A stretch of DNA of 64,000 nucleotides, taken from the NCBI GenBank assembly GCA_900319985.1, contig ONQL01000001.1, positions 1 through 64,000 on the forward strand, read 5' to 3'. Shown here in pieces: positions 34,897-42,771 of the stretch (positions are counted from its first letter, which is position 1; every line of letters begins with the position of its first letter). The DNA comes from an uncultured Methanobrevibacter sp. GTDB lineage: Archaea; Methanobacteriota; Methanobacteria; Methanobacteriales; Methanobacteriaceae. Under the pieces are notes generated by a model, which had not been told where the DNA came from, ran no database searches, and saw only the letters and a list, made by a program, of their open reading frames with translations. The position numbers and the translations under genes are program-made.

Positions 34897-35565
34897 ATGG
34901 AAACTAAAAATATAATTTTAATCGCAATAGTGGTTATAGCAATTATTGCAATTGTAGGTGCTATATTCTTAACTACGGGCGGTTCCGGAAAAAATATGAT
35001 GGGAGAATCTACCAAATTTAGCAATTCATTTATGGAAGGTTCTTTTTCAGGAAATGCAAAATTAGTAAACAACTCTTCAGAGTTCATGCAATCCTATAAG
35101 GATGAAAAGCATGACATAACATATAACATTTCCACTGTAGATAATTCAACTGCACTGATGGATATATATTATGTTCAAGGAGTAATGAATCCTGAAAAAC
35201 GATCATTAAATGGAAATGATTGGAATATCTATTTCTCCCAAGCTATTGAGGGAAATAATACAAATAAAACATTGAACATTGTTATTTGCCAATGTCAAAA
35301 GGAAAAACAAGGCTATTTGGTTTATATGATTATAGGATCAAATACTGATTTAAATACCTCTGCCTTTAATACTTACGGTGAATTGTATAAAGGTTACGTC
35401 GAGCCGCTGCTTAAAAGCTTGACATTGAAGGAAACCCAAAAGGTTCCGGCTATCAATGAAGAGTTCGGTTTGACTTCAGATCAGTTTGCACAACAAATGA
35501 ATCTTGTCAAGCAGTACAAGGCAGGAAACACTTCCGCATTGGGTTCATCTTCAGGAGCACGGTAG
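34897..35565 (+). CDS. Secreted, membrane-anchored protein of unknown function
   Basis: A 222-residue protein. I start at ATG 34897, which has TGGAG 8-12 bases upstream; the longer frame adds a Lys/Asn-rich leader with no support. An N-terminal hydrophobic anchor (IILIAIVVIAIIAIVGAIFL) leads to an outside domain with Asn-X-Ser/Thr sites and two Cys near residue 130 (ICQCQK). The C-terminal tail is Gly/Ser-rich. I know similar secreted proteins in Methanobrevibacter only as hypotheticals. The tsr3 gene starts on the next base. Confidence 0.7.
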   Translation: METKNIILIAIVVIAIIAIVGAIFLTTGGSGKNMMGESTKFSNSFMEGSFSGNAKLVNNSSEFMQSYKDEKHDITYNISTVDNSTALMDIYYVQGVMNPEKRSLNGNDWNIYFSQAIEGNNTNKTLNIVICQCQKEKQGYLVYMIIGSNTDLNTSAFNTYGELYKGYVEPLLKSLTLKETQKVPAINEEFGLTSDQFAQQMNLVKQYKAGNTSALGSSSGAR

Positions 35566-36096
35566 ATGAAAATTACAGTTTTTCATGCAGATGAGTGCGA
35601 CAGAAAAAAATGCACTTCCATAAAAATGGAGAAGATGGGCAAATGCAGGCTGGTTTATAACATAAACAAAATACCTTCAGGCGCCATTGTCCTAAATCCA
35701 TATGCTGAAAAAGCTGTATCCTATGAGGACTATCGGTATGTTCAAAGAAGGGGGGTTGTAGGACTTGACTGCTCCTGGAATGAGGTTTCAAGTTCTAAAA
35801 AATTCTTCTCTCTTTCAAAGTACCACCGATCCCTTCCATTTTTGGTGGCGACAAATCCTGTCAATTACGGAAAACCATGCATATTGTCAACAGTCGAGGC
35901 CATTTCAGCCACATTGTACATCACACGCTTCAAGGATGAGGCTCGTGAGCTTATGGATGGATTTAAATGGGGTCATACATTTTTGGAGTTAAATCATGAT
36001 TTGCTTGAGGCTTACAGCGAAGCTGACAGCAGCTCTGAAGTCGTCAAAGTTCAAAATGAATTTTTAGCTGAAAAAGGTATTAATTCAGAGGAATAA
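35566..36096 (+). CDS. tsr3: 18S/16S rRNA aminocarboxypropyltransferase Tsr3
   Basis: A 176-residue protein of the former DUF367, which transfers the aminocarboxypropyl group of S-adenosylmethionine to a small-subunit rRNA pseudouridine. Marks: FHADECDRKKCTSIKMEK at the N terminus, LNPYAEKAVS near residue 43, GVVGLDCSWNEV near residue 62, RSLPFLVATNPVNYGKPCILSTVEAISA in pieces from residue 87, and FKWGHTFLELNHDLLEAY near residue 130. It abuts the secreted-protein gene. The terminator hairpin includes its stop codon. Confidence 0.92.
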   Translation: MKITVFHADECDRKKCTSIKMEKMGKCRLVYNINKIPSGAIVLNPYAEKAVSYEDYRYVQRRGVVGLDCSWNEVSSSKKFFSLSKYHRSLPFLVATNPVNYGKPCILSTVEAISATLYITRFKDEARELMDGFKWGHTFLELNHDLLEAYSEADSSSEVVKVQNEFLAEKGINSEE

Positions 36097-36102
36097 TCCT
36101 CT
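36087..36102 (+). terminator. Terminator at the end of tsr3
   Basis: AGAGGA, loop ATAA containing the stop codon, TCCTCT, then ATTCTATTTTTTTT. A 6-bp stem with a clear T run. Confidence 0.7.
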
Positions 36103-36244
36103 ATTCTATTTTTTTTACAACAATTATCAATTAAAATTAATCTTATACAAATAATCATGCATAATATTTTCATATTCTTTTAATGAAATGTAAAAAATGG
36201 TTGATTAAAAAAATTATTGTAAATAAATAAAGCAAAGGTTAATT

Positions 36245-36547
36245 ATGAGTGAAAATAATTTACACCAACTTCGCTTTGACGAGGAGAGAATTGAATATTT
36301 CGCTAAGAGGGAACATGGGGATTGGTTAAAGCTCAAGCTCAATTTTGGATATTGATATCTTCAGTTGGAGGACATAGAAAAGCCGAAAATTGAGGATAGA
36401 AGCATAAATCTGGTCAATAATCCAAATCAGGTATCATGGGAACATCTTGATAAAAACATTAAAAAAGCAAACAAGAACACATTCATTAACCTTTCGAAAA
36501 TGTGTGAAGATTCCAATGTTGGTCTGAAGATTGTTAAAAGTGAATAG
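36245..36547 (+). pseudogene. Small protein gene split by an in-frame TGA
   Basis: From the ATG at 36245 the frame reads MSENNLHQLRFDEERIEYFA… up to NFGY, meets TGA at 36353-36355, then continues in the same frame as YLQLEDIEKPKIEDR… to a stop at 36545. Both halves are charged, helical and of similar composition, so one 100-residue protein with a point change (perhaps TGG to TGA) is the simplest reading. TTAATTATG has no good ribosome binding site. Selenocysteine is unlikely in this order. The original family is unknown; two separate short genes are the alternative. Confidence 0.55.
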
Positions 36548-36642
36548 GGTAACAATTATTTTTTCATTATAAAATATTTTTGTTATTTGGCCCTTTTTTA
36601 CTAAACCTTTAAATACTATTAAGTTAATATAATTTATTAATA

Positions 36643-36680
36643 GTTATGAAAACTGACATTATTGTTTCTTATTTCATAAC
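36643..36680 (+). promoter_or_regulatory. Leader stem-loop of rpl40e
   Basis: GTTATGAAA and TTTCATAAC form a perfect 9-bp stem with a 20-base loop. A TATA-like CTTTAAATAC lies at about 36606-36615, so the stem would begin the transcript, about 80 bases before the rpl40e start. Such a long leader is not usual here and may serve autoregulation. Confidence 0.45.
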
Positions 36681-36724
36681 CTTTTATTATTATTGATTTT
36701 CATGATTACAAGGAGGAGTTATTA

Positions 36725-36871
36725 ATGGCAAGATTTGAAGAAGCAGAAAACAGAATGTTCAATGTAAAAATCTGCTTAAAATGTAATGCTCGTAACCCTG
36801 CTGCTGCAACTACTTGCAGAAAATGCGGTTACAAAGGTTTAAGATTCAAAGCTAAAGAACCAAGAGGATAG
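36725..36871 (+). CDS. rpl40e: 50S ribosomal protein L40e
   Basis: A 48-residue protein with the zinc motif CLKC … CRKC in the segment between residues 17 and 34 ([21 protein letters not shown]) and a basic end. This matches archaeal L40e, part of the large subunit. AAGGAGGAG precedes the ATG, a very strong site as expected for ribosomal proteins. Confidence 0.95.
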   Translation: MARFEEAENRMFNVKICLKCNARNPAAATTCRKCGYKGLRFKAKEPRG

Positions 36872-36961
36872 ACTTATTCTCTTTTACTTTTTTTTATTTA
36901 TTTTTTTTAAAACAATTAATTTAATATATTATTTTTAATAAATCTTATTTTAGGTATTCTT

Positions 36962-37714
36962 ATGAAAGACGTTGAAAATTACATTAGAGACATATTAAAA
37001 ACAAGGAAAATACATTTCACTTTAATTGACCCTGATGAACAAACACCTGAAGAGGCTTTGGAAATAGCTACTGCCGCAATCGAAGGCGGAACTGATGGAA
37101 TTATGATTGGGGGATCTACTGTAAATGGTGATGATGTCGACAATACATGCAGGATATTGTCTGAAAACATCGCAGTTCCTATTATTATTTTCCCGGGCAA
37201 TACAAGTAGTGTGAGCAAATACGCTGATGCAATATTTTACATGAGTTATGTTAACTCAACAAACCCTTACTGGATTAACGGTGCTCAGGCATTGGCTGCA
37301 CCTGCAGTTAAGGCATCAGGAATGGAAGTTTTATCAATGGCATATATGGTTGCTGAACCTGGCGGAACCGTCGGTTGGGTAGGGGATGCAAAGCTTGTGC
37401 CTAGAAACAAGCCTAAAATACCTGCTGTTTATGCAATGTCTGCAGAAATGTTCGGAATGAAATTTTTCTATATTGAGGCAGGTTCCGGTGCATCAGAACC
37501 TATTCCTCCGGAAATGGTTGCATACACCAAAAAAGCTACAGATAATATGATTGTTGTCGTCGGTGGGGGAATACGTGACGGTAAAGCAGCATATGCTGCT
37601 GCAAAGGCTGGTGGAGATGTTGTCGTAACTGGTACTATTGTCGAAGAGGTTGACGACGTACAGGCTAAAATTCAGGAATTGACCGGAGCTATCAAAAAAG
37701 CTTCATTGGAGTAG
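36962..37714 (+). CDS. Geranylgeranylglyceryl phosphate synthase
   Basis: The first committed step of archaeal ether lipids: joins geranylgeranyl diphosphate to glycerol-1-phosphate. A 250-residue TIM barrel with HFTLIDPDEQTPEEAL near residue 20, GTDGIMIGGSTVNGD near residue 43, IFPGNTSSVSKYADAIFYMS near residue 78, YIEAGSGASEPIP near residue 170, and the phosphate site VVVGGGIRDGKAAY near residue 198. Length is normal for the methanogen group. The repair-type box of nurA begins directly after the stop. Confidence 0.94.
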   Translation: MKDVENYIRDILKTRKIHFTLIDPDEQTPEEALEIATAAIEGGTDGIMIGGSTVNGDDVDNTCRILSENIAVPIIIFPGNTSSVSKYADAIFYMSYVNSTNPYWINGAQALAAPAVKASGMEVLSMAYMVAEPGGTVGWVGDAKLVPRNKPKIPAVYAMSAEMFGMKFFYIEAGSGASEPIPPEMVAYTKKATDNMIVVVGGGIRDGKAAYAAAKAGGDVVVTGTIVEEVDDVQAKIQELTGAIKKASLE

Positions 37715-37730
37715 TTTTCAACTGCTCTCA
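37715..37730 (+). promoter_or_regulatory. Repair-type promoter box (site 2, nurA-herA)
   Basis: TTTTCAACTGCTCTCA, 14 of 16 bases as in the consensus, directly after the preceding stop codon, followed after 6-10 bases by TTTTTTATTAA, a TATA-like element, and the nurA ATG at 37769. Confidence 0.6.
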
Positions 37731-37768
37731 CCACACTTTTTTATTAAGTTATTAACATAGGAAGTAGT

Positions 37769-38836
37769 ATGTTAAATTCACTATATGAAAAGGCCATCGC
37801 TAAAAGAGGATTTATACACGAAATTGAATCAGACAATAATCTTGAATCCCAGCTGGAAGCCAATTGGTTTTCACGAGAATTCAAAGAAAGTTCTGAGGAT
37901 TTTACTATTGCTGCCGGAGACGGAAGCTTCAACAAAAAGAAATTTTTAAAAAGCAACTTCTGCGCTATAGGTGCCGAATCCCTAATTTATGATGGTGAAA
38001 TAAAAAAAATTGACGATGCAGACATACTCGAAATTAATCACATTTCATTTTTGGATGAACTTTTGGGTAACTACATGTCAATATTGGAACTCAAATGCGC
38101 TCTTAGGGCCATTAATGAGTATGATGTTGATTATTATATGTTCGATGGGTCTATACTGGGAGATTTGGAAAATGCCTATCCTAGAGGTGCAGAACTTCCA
38201 TCCAAAATCAGAAACAATTTGGATGAAGCCCTTTTAAACGAATTTCGAAGACGCTTTGAAATAACACCATTTGGTTTTGTATTTCAACAAATCAAAGAAA
38301 GAGTATTGGCCGATGTCAGTGTAAACGAAGACTTTGAAGAAAAGGAAGACTTTGACCTTCATCTCTCTTCAATAGAAAAAATCATTTTATTGAAAGAAAT
38401 TTTAGAAAACAAGAAAAAGATAATTTCTATATCCAAAACATCTTCCGACAATGATTTGTTTAATTGGAACATTCCGGATATTTCTATTTTGGATAACCTG
38501 ACAGATAAAAAACAGGGATTGTCAAAAATTGAATATAGACGAGTCTTTAAAAATGCGTCTTTCCAATATTTCAATGACTTTTTCAAGCAATTGCAATTCA
38601 CTGTATTTTATGTCAGGCTTCAGGACAACAAAAATGTGCTGAAGGTAGAACTGCCCTACAAGGCATCGATTGGAGAGGTCATAGACATCATTGAAAAGAT
38701 TAATGTAATGGCGGTACAGGGATATCCGTATCTGCTTAACAAGGCACATAATGATGTTGTCATTACAGACAGGAACATTAAGGAATTATTGAAGATTGCA
38801 AAGATTTACGAAACAACAAACAGGGAAATGTTATAG
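37769..38836 (+). CDS. nurA: NurA 5'-3' nuclease
   Basis: A 355-residue nuclease that with the HerA translocase resects DNA ends for recombination in archaea. The NurA domain starts near residue 45: AAGDGSFN (first metal Asp), YYMFDGSILG near residue 125 (second acidic motif), and later NVMAVQGYPYLLNKAHNDVVIT with the conserved C-terminal His/Asp. AGGAAG precedes the ATG. It is followed by herA in the same transcript. Confidence 0.9.
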   Translation: MLNSLYEKAIAKRGFIHEIESDNNLESQLEANWFSREFKESSEDFTIAAGDGSFNKKKFLKSNFCAIGAESLIYDGEIKKIDDADILEINHISFLDELLGNYMSILELKCALRAINEYDVDYYMFDGSILGDLENAYPRGAELPSKIRNNLDEALLNEFRRRFEITPFGFVFQQIKERVLADVSVNEDFEEKEDFDLHLSSIEKIILLKEILENKKKIISISKTSSDNDLFNWNIPDISILDNLTDKKQGLSKIEYRRVFKNASFQYFNDFFKQLQFTVFYVRLQDNKNVLKVELPYKASIGEVIDIIEKINVMAVQGYPYLLNKAHNDVVITDRNIKELLKIAKIYETTNREML

Positions 38837-38845
38837 GTGGTTTTA

Positions 38846-40345
38846 ATGGTAGTAGGAATTTGTGTAGGCGAAACATCACTTTCAGAAGTTACTTTTATTT
38901 CAGACAAAATGCCGAAAGTGGGTGAATATGTAACTATCGAATATGACGGCAAGAAGGTTTTGGGAATGATTGAAAACCTGATTAGGGGAAACGATGCTTT
39001 GAATGTTGATATAAATGACTTCAAGGCAATTCAAAAAATCTCAAGAATTGGAGTGGACGACAATTATATAAGGGGCAAAGTAAAAATATTGGGTGATGTC
39101 AATGACAATCTGAAATTGCCGAGAACTCCCGTGCTTCCCGGAACTGAAATCAGGCTTGCTGACAAGGATACGTTAAATGAAATATTCAAGGTTAAAAATC
39201 CAATTAAATTAGGTTCACTTGTCAATCAGAGTGATGTTGAAGTCAATGTTGAGGCTAATCCCATTTTATCAAGACATCTTGCTATTCTGGCAATGACCGG
39301 TGCAGGTAAGTCAAATACCGTTTCAGTTCTGATAGATCAGATGTTGGGTTATGACGTTCCTGTATTTGTATTTGATATGCATGGTGAGTATGTGGGTGCA
39401 GATTTCCCGAATGGAGAAGTAAATGTAATTAGGCCAAAGATCAATCCGATTTACATGTCCTTTCATGAAATTAAAAAATTAGTCAATATTCCGTCCAACG
39501 GATATATTCAAGAAAGACATTTCAGAAGAGCATTTAAAGAAGCCAGGGGAATGGTTAGAGATGGAACAGCACATACCAACAATTTTTTACAGATGATTTA
39601 CGATATACTTGAAAGGGATTCACTGGAGGAAGGCTCCGATAAGCAAATTGTCGATGTCATGAATAAAATCGATGATTCCATGGACAGGTATTCCAATATC
39701 TTTGACAATAACATAGGCAATATATTGACCAGTATCAAGATTGGGCATGCTAATGTATTGGATTTAAGCCAGTCTGATGAATCAATTGCCAATGTGCTGG
39801 TAAGCCACATCATGAGAAATGCCCTGCAAATGAGAAAAAATGCTGTTCATGGAAAATATAAAAAAACATTGGATTTCCCAGTATTCTTTGTATTGGAAGA
39901 GGCACATATATTGGCTCCAAATAAACGTGATTCTGATTCAAAACGTTGGATTCAAAGGGTTGCAAGAGAAGGCCGTAAATTTGGCCTGGGATTATGTCTG
40001 GTAAGTCAATCACCAAAAACAGTTGACCATGATGCACTATCCCAAATGAATAACATGATAATTTTAAGGCTTGTAGAGCCTGAAGACCAAAGGCATGTTC
40101 AATCAGCAAGTGAGAGTTTATCTCAAGATTTAATTAACCAATTGCCATCACTGAATGTTGGTGAAGCTATTGTATTGGGTTTGATGAGCAGAGTTCCTAC
40201 TTTGGTTAAAATAAATCAGTTTAAAGGACGTATTCATGGAGATGACATGGACATTGTTTCTTATTTTGCAGACATTAAGCAAAACGAGGAAGATGAAATT
40301 AAGCGTCAGGAAGAGGAAAGTATGCAAATGGGTTATAATTATTAA
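38846..40345 (+). CDS. herA: HerA DNA-translocating ATPase
   Basis: A 499-residue hexameric ATPase that drives NurA in end resection. The N-terminal HAS-barrel occupies about residues 1-100. Walker A is MTGAGKSNTVSVL near residue 150, Walker B region VFDMHGEY near residue 173 and FFVLEEAHILAPN near residue 345, with the arginine finger region VAREGRKFGLGLCLVSQSPKTVD near residue 372. I use ATG 38846 (AGGTGG upstream) rather than the GTG 9 bases before. A small HEPN module follows. Confidence 0.93.
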   Translation: MVVGICVGETSLSEVTFISDKMPKVGEYVTIEYDGKKVLGMIENLIRGNDALNVDINDFKAIQKISRIGVDDNYIRGKVKILGDVNDNLKLPRTPVLPGTEIRLADKDTLNEIFKVKNPIKLGSLVNQSDVEVNVEANPILSRHLAILAMTGAGKSNTVSVLIDQMLGYDVPVFVFDMHGEYVGADFPNGEVNVIRPKINPIYMSFHEIKKLVNIPSNGYIQERHFRRAFKEARGMVRDGTAHTNNFLQMIYDILERDSLEEGSDKQIVDVMNKIDDSMDRYSNIFDNNIGNILTSIKIGHANVLDLSQSDESIANVLVSHIMRNALQMRKNAVHGKYKKTLDFPVFFVLEEAHILAPNKRDSDSKRWIQRVAREGRKFGLGLCLVSQSPKTVDHDALSQMNNMIILRLVEPEDQRHVQSASESLSQDLINQLPSLNVGEAIVLGLMSRVPTLVKINQFKGRIHGDDMDIVSYFADIKQNEEDEIKRQEEESMQMGYNY

Positions 40346-40541
40346 ACCCTTCTTTTTTTTTTTAATTTGATTATTTATTTTTCCTTATAATATTGTAGGA
40401 ATTATTTGAAAACTTTTTTATAGTTGATTAGATATATTATTCCTTGAAAATCAGTATTGAAAACTATTGATTGTCTAAATGCAATTTAATATAATTAATG
40501 CAATTTTTCAATATGAAGTCAATTTAATAGGAGGAATCAAC

Positions 40542-40937
40542 ATATTTCAATGGGAAGATTTTAAAGAAGTTGCCGATGAGTTAATCAAAAATCCACAAGA
40601 AGCATATGTTAGAAGTGCTATGGGCAGATATTATTATTCAATTTTTGGTTCTACAGGGGATTACTTGGTTAATGTGATGAATAAATATGAATTTGATTCT
40701 AAAAAGGACATTCATAAAAAGGTATATGATGAATTAATGAATTCTCATAATTCAAATGAAATACACTTGGCGGAATGCTTAAAGTTCTTAAGAGAAATAA
40801 GAAATAATGCTGATTATGATATATCTGATAAGAATGAGGAATATTTCAAAAAAAATTCGCAAAAAGTAATTAAAGCAACAAATGATGCCTTTGATTCATT
40901 AAATGTTCTAATTAATAATCCTCCATATAATTTTTGA
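40542..40937 (+). CDS. HEPN-like protein with proposed ATA start
   Basis: A HEPN-type helical bundle of about 131 residues. RSAMGRYYYSIF lies near residue 20 and FLREIRNNADYD near residue 87, the positions of the HEPN RxxY and R-x-ADY motifs; the usual catalytic His of RNase HEPNs is absent. AGGAGG at 40529-40534 is followed after 7 bases by ATA (40542), giving IFQWEDFKEVAD at the start. The alternative ATG at 40479 in the same frame has no such site and reads through the AGGAGG. It is paired with the next gene. Confidence 0.65.
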   Translation: MFQWEDFKEVADELIKNPQEAYVRSAMGRYYYSIFGSTGDYLVNVMNKYEFDSKKDIHKKVYDELMNSHNSNEIHLAECLKFLREIRNNADYDISDKNEEYFKKNSQKVIKATNDAFDSLNVLINNPPYNF

Positions 40938-40946
40938 GGTGTCTTT

Positions 40947-41339
40947 ATGGATGAATTGGATTTTGTTAAAAAATTGGAAGAAGATGAGGAATTATTTGAT
41001 CGGGAATATGATAAATTGGGCGATTTTTTTAATTTACGTCATTATGAAAAGGTTCATGATTTCATTAAAGACAATACTGAGCTTATAGTATTGTTGAATG
41101 AACTTAAGCATAGATTGTCTAAAGCATTTCCTACAGGTAAATTTGATTTGGTTCTTAACACGGATTATGAATATTCTGATTGGTCCATTGTTGTGTTATA
41201 TGTCAAAGTTGATGAGTATACCTTTGATAATGGTGTTATGGATGATATTAATAAAATTACTTTTGATTTCATACCTTTGAGACGAAAATTGGATGTATTG
41301 CCGGATTTTGCAATTTGGCCTGCATTATACAATTGGTAA
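40947..41339 (+). CDS. Partner protein of the HEPN-like gene
   Basis: A 130-residue acidic protein, 9 bases after the HEPN gene and with GAGGTG upstream of its ATG. The middle part (SKAFPTGKFDLVLNTDYEYSDWSIVVLYVKVDEY, in two pieces) resembles small proteins that accompany HEPN-like genes in many archaea and bacteria, with an alternating beta pattern. It could be an antitoxin or the regulator of the HEPN protein. No nucleotidyltransferase motif (GSxxxG) is present. Its position between nurA-herA and mre11-rad50 is odd. Confidence 0.6.
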   Translation: MDELDFVKKLEEDEELFDREYDKLGDFFNLRHYEKVHDFIKDNTELIVLLNELKHRLSKAFPTGKFDLVLNTDYEYSDWSIVVLYVKVDEYTFDNGVMDDINKITFDFIPLRRKLDVLPDFAIWPALYNW

Positions 41340-41413
41340 TCAATTTAATTTAATTTCTTTTTCTTTACTATTTTCAAATCAATTTTATATTTACTGAATA
41401 AACCATTTTTTAC

Positions 41414-41429
41414 TTTTCAAATGCTCTCT
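41414..41429 (+). promoter_or_regulatory. Repair-type promoter box (site 3, mre11-rad50)
   Basis: TTTTCAAATGCTCTCT, identical to sites 1 and 5. It is followed about 10 bases later by ATTAAATATG, a TATA-like element, with the mre11 ATG at 41533. Confidence 0.65.
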
Positions 41430-41532
41430 TTACAAACTATTAAATATGCAGTAGTATAATATATTATTCAGTTAAATACTTTGATTAAGTGTTTAAATTG
41501 GTTATATACAATTGACGAAAAAAGGTAATATA

Positions 41533-42771
41533 ATGAAATTTGCACATTTAGCAGACACTCATTTAGGCTATCGTCAGTTCGGTTTAGTCGAACGTGAGAA
41601 AGACTTTTATGAAGTGTTTGAAAAGGTTATAGATAAAATAATTGAAGAAAAAGTAGATTTTGTAATTCATAGTGGAGATTTATTTGAAACCGCAAGACCA
41701 TCTCCCATAGCGCTTTTGAACTTTCAGAAAGGATTGCTTAAACTGAAAGGTGCAGGAATTCCTATGTATGCAATAGCAGGTAATCATGATATTGTAATGC
41801 GTAATGACTCTATCCCGCCTCAAGTTATCTTTAAGAAATTAGGTTTGAAAGTAATCAGTCCAATCAATACCACTTATATGCATGGTGATATTTTTATTGC
41901 AGGTTTGCCTTTCTATCCGTCTTCTCAGGTTAAAAATTTAAAATCCAAATTGGCCGATTTGTCAAAAAAAGCGGCTAACCATGAAAAGTCAGTCCTTGTA
42001 TTGCATCAGGGCATAGACAAATACTTCGGACCTAATTTTGAACTTGAAATAGGAGACCTGCCTGATAACTTTAATTATTATGCAATGGGTCACATTCATA
42101 ATTATATTAATGATAATTTTGGAAATGGTAAACTGGTTTATCCTGGTTCCAGTGAAATCTGGAAAACAAATGAACTGAAGGACTATAAGGAAAACGGTAA
42201 GGGTTTTGTGGTTGTTGACTTCGATGGTCCTAAGCCTCTTGTCAAGAGGGTTAAGGTGGACATCTCCCGTACATTCATTGAAAGATCTCTTGATTACTCT
42301 AAATTGGAAAGCGGCATTGCCGGCTTGAAGGAAACCATAATTGGATTTGATAAAAAACCGATTTTGGATTTGAAAATCAACAATGTCGAGTCCGATACTA
42401 AAATGGTTTATGAGTTGATTAAAGAGGAATTAGGTGATTTGTCTTTAATGATTAGGCCTACTTTCAATATGGCTGGTGAAGAGGATTTGGATGTTATAAT
42501 TAATCAATCCGAGTCTTTGGGTCCTGATGATCTTTTAAAAGAACAATTGGGAAATTACGGTGATGAGTCTGTCATTAGATTGGGTCTGGATTTATACCAT
42601 TTCCTGTCAAAGGATAAAATCGAGGAATCTGAAGATATATTGAAGCAGTTCTTTGATGAGAATTATCACATTGCCAATGAATATGTCGAATTGAATGGAG
42701 AGGAAATTGGGGAAGAACCGTCAAAAGGTGAAAAAGAGATTCAAGTCACATTTAAGGAGGCTCTAGAATGA
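41533..42771 (+). CDS. mre11: DNA double-strand break repair nuclease Mre11
   Basis: A 412-residue phosphodiesterase/nuclease that with Rad50 processes DNA breaks. Metal motifs in order: LADTHLGYRQF near residue 6, IHSGDLFET near residue 47, AGNHDI near residue 84, LHQGID near residue 160 and GHIHNY near residue 188. The C-terminal part is the capping and Rad50-binding region. Start at ATG 41533 with AAAGGTAA upstream; the longer frame from 41512 adds a short improbable leader. The 3' end overlaps rad50 by 4 bases (ATGA). Confidence 0.94.
   Translation: MKFAHLADTHLGYRQFGLVEREKDFYEVFEKVIDKIIEEKVDFVIHSGDLFETARPSPIALLNFQKGLLKLKGAGIPMYAIAGNHDIVMRNDSIPPQVIFKKLGLKVISPINTTYMHGDIFIAGLPFYPSSQVKNLKSKLADLSKKAANHEKSVLVLHQGIDKYFGPNFELEIGDLPDNFNYYAMGHIHNYINDNFGNGKLVYPGSSEIWKTNELKDYKENGKGFVVVDFDGPKPLVKRVKVDISRTFIERSLDYSKLESGIAGLKETIIGFDKKPILDLKINNVESDTKMVYELIKEELGDLSLMIRPTFNMAGEEDLDVIINQSESLGPDDLLKEQLGNYGDESVIRLGLDLYHFLSKDKIEESEDILKQFFDENYHIANEYVELNGEEIGEEPSKGEKEIQVTFKEALE

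Noticed and set aside
36353..36355. TGA as a selenocysteine codon
   Set aside because: Selenoproteins are not known in this order, no SECIS-like structure was seen, and the family is not a known selenoprotein.
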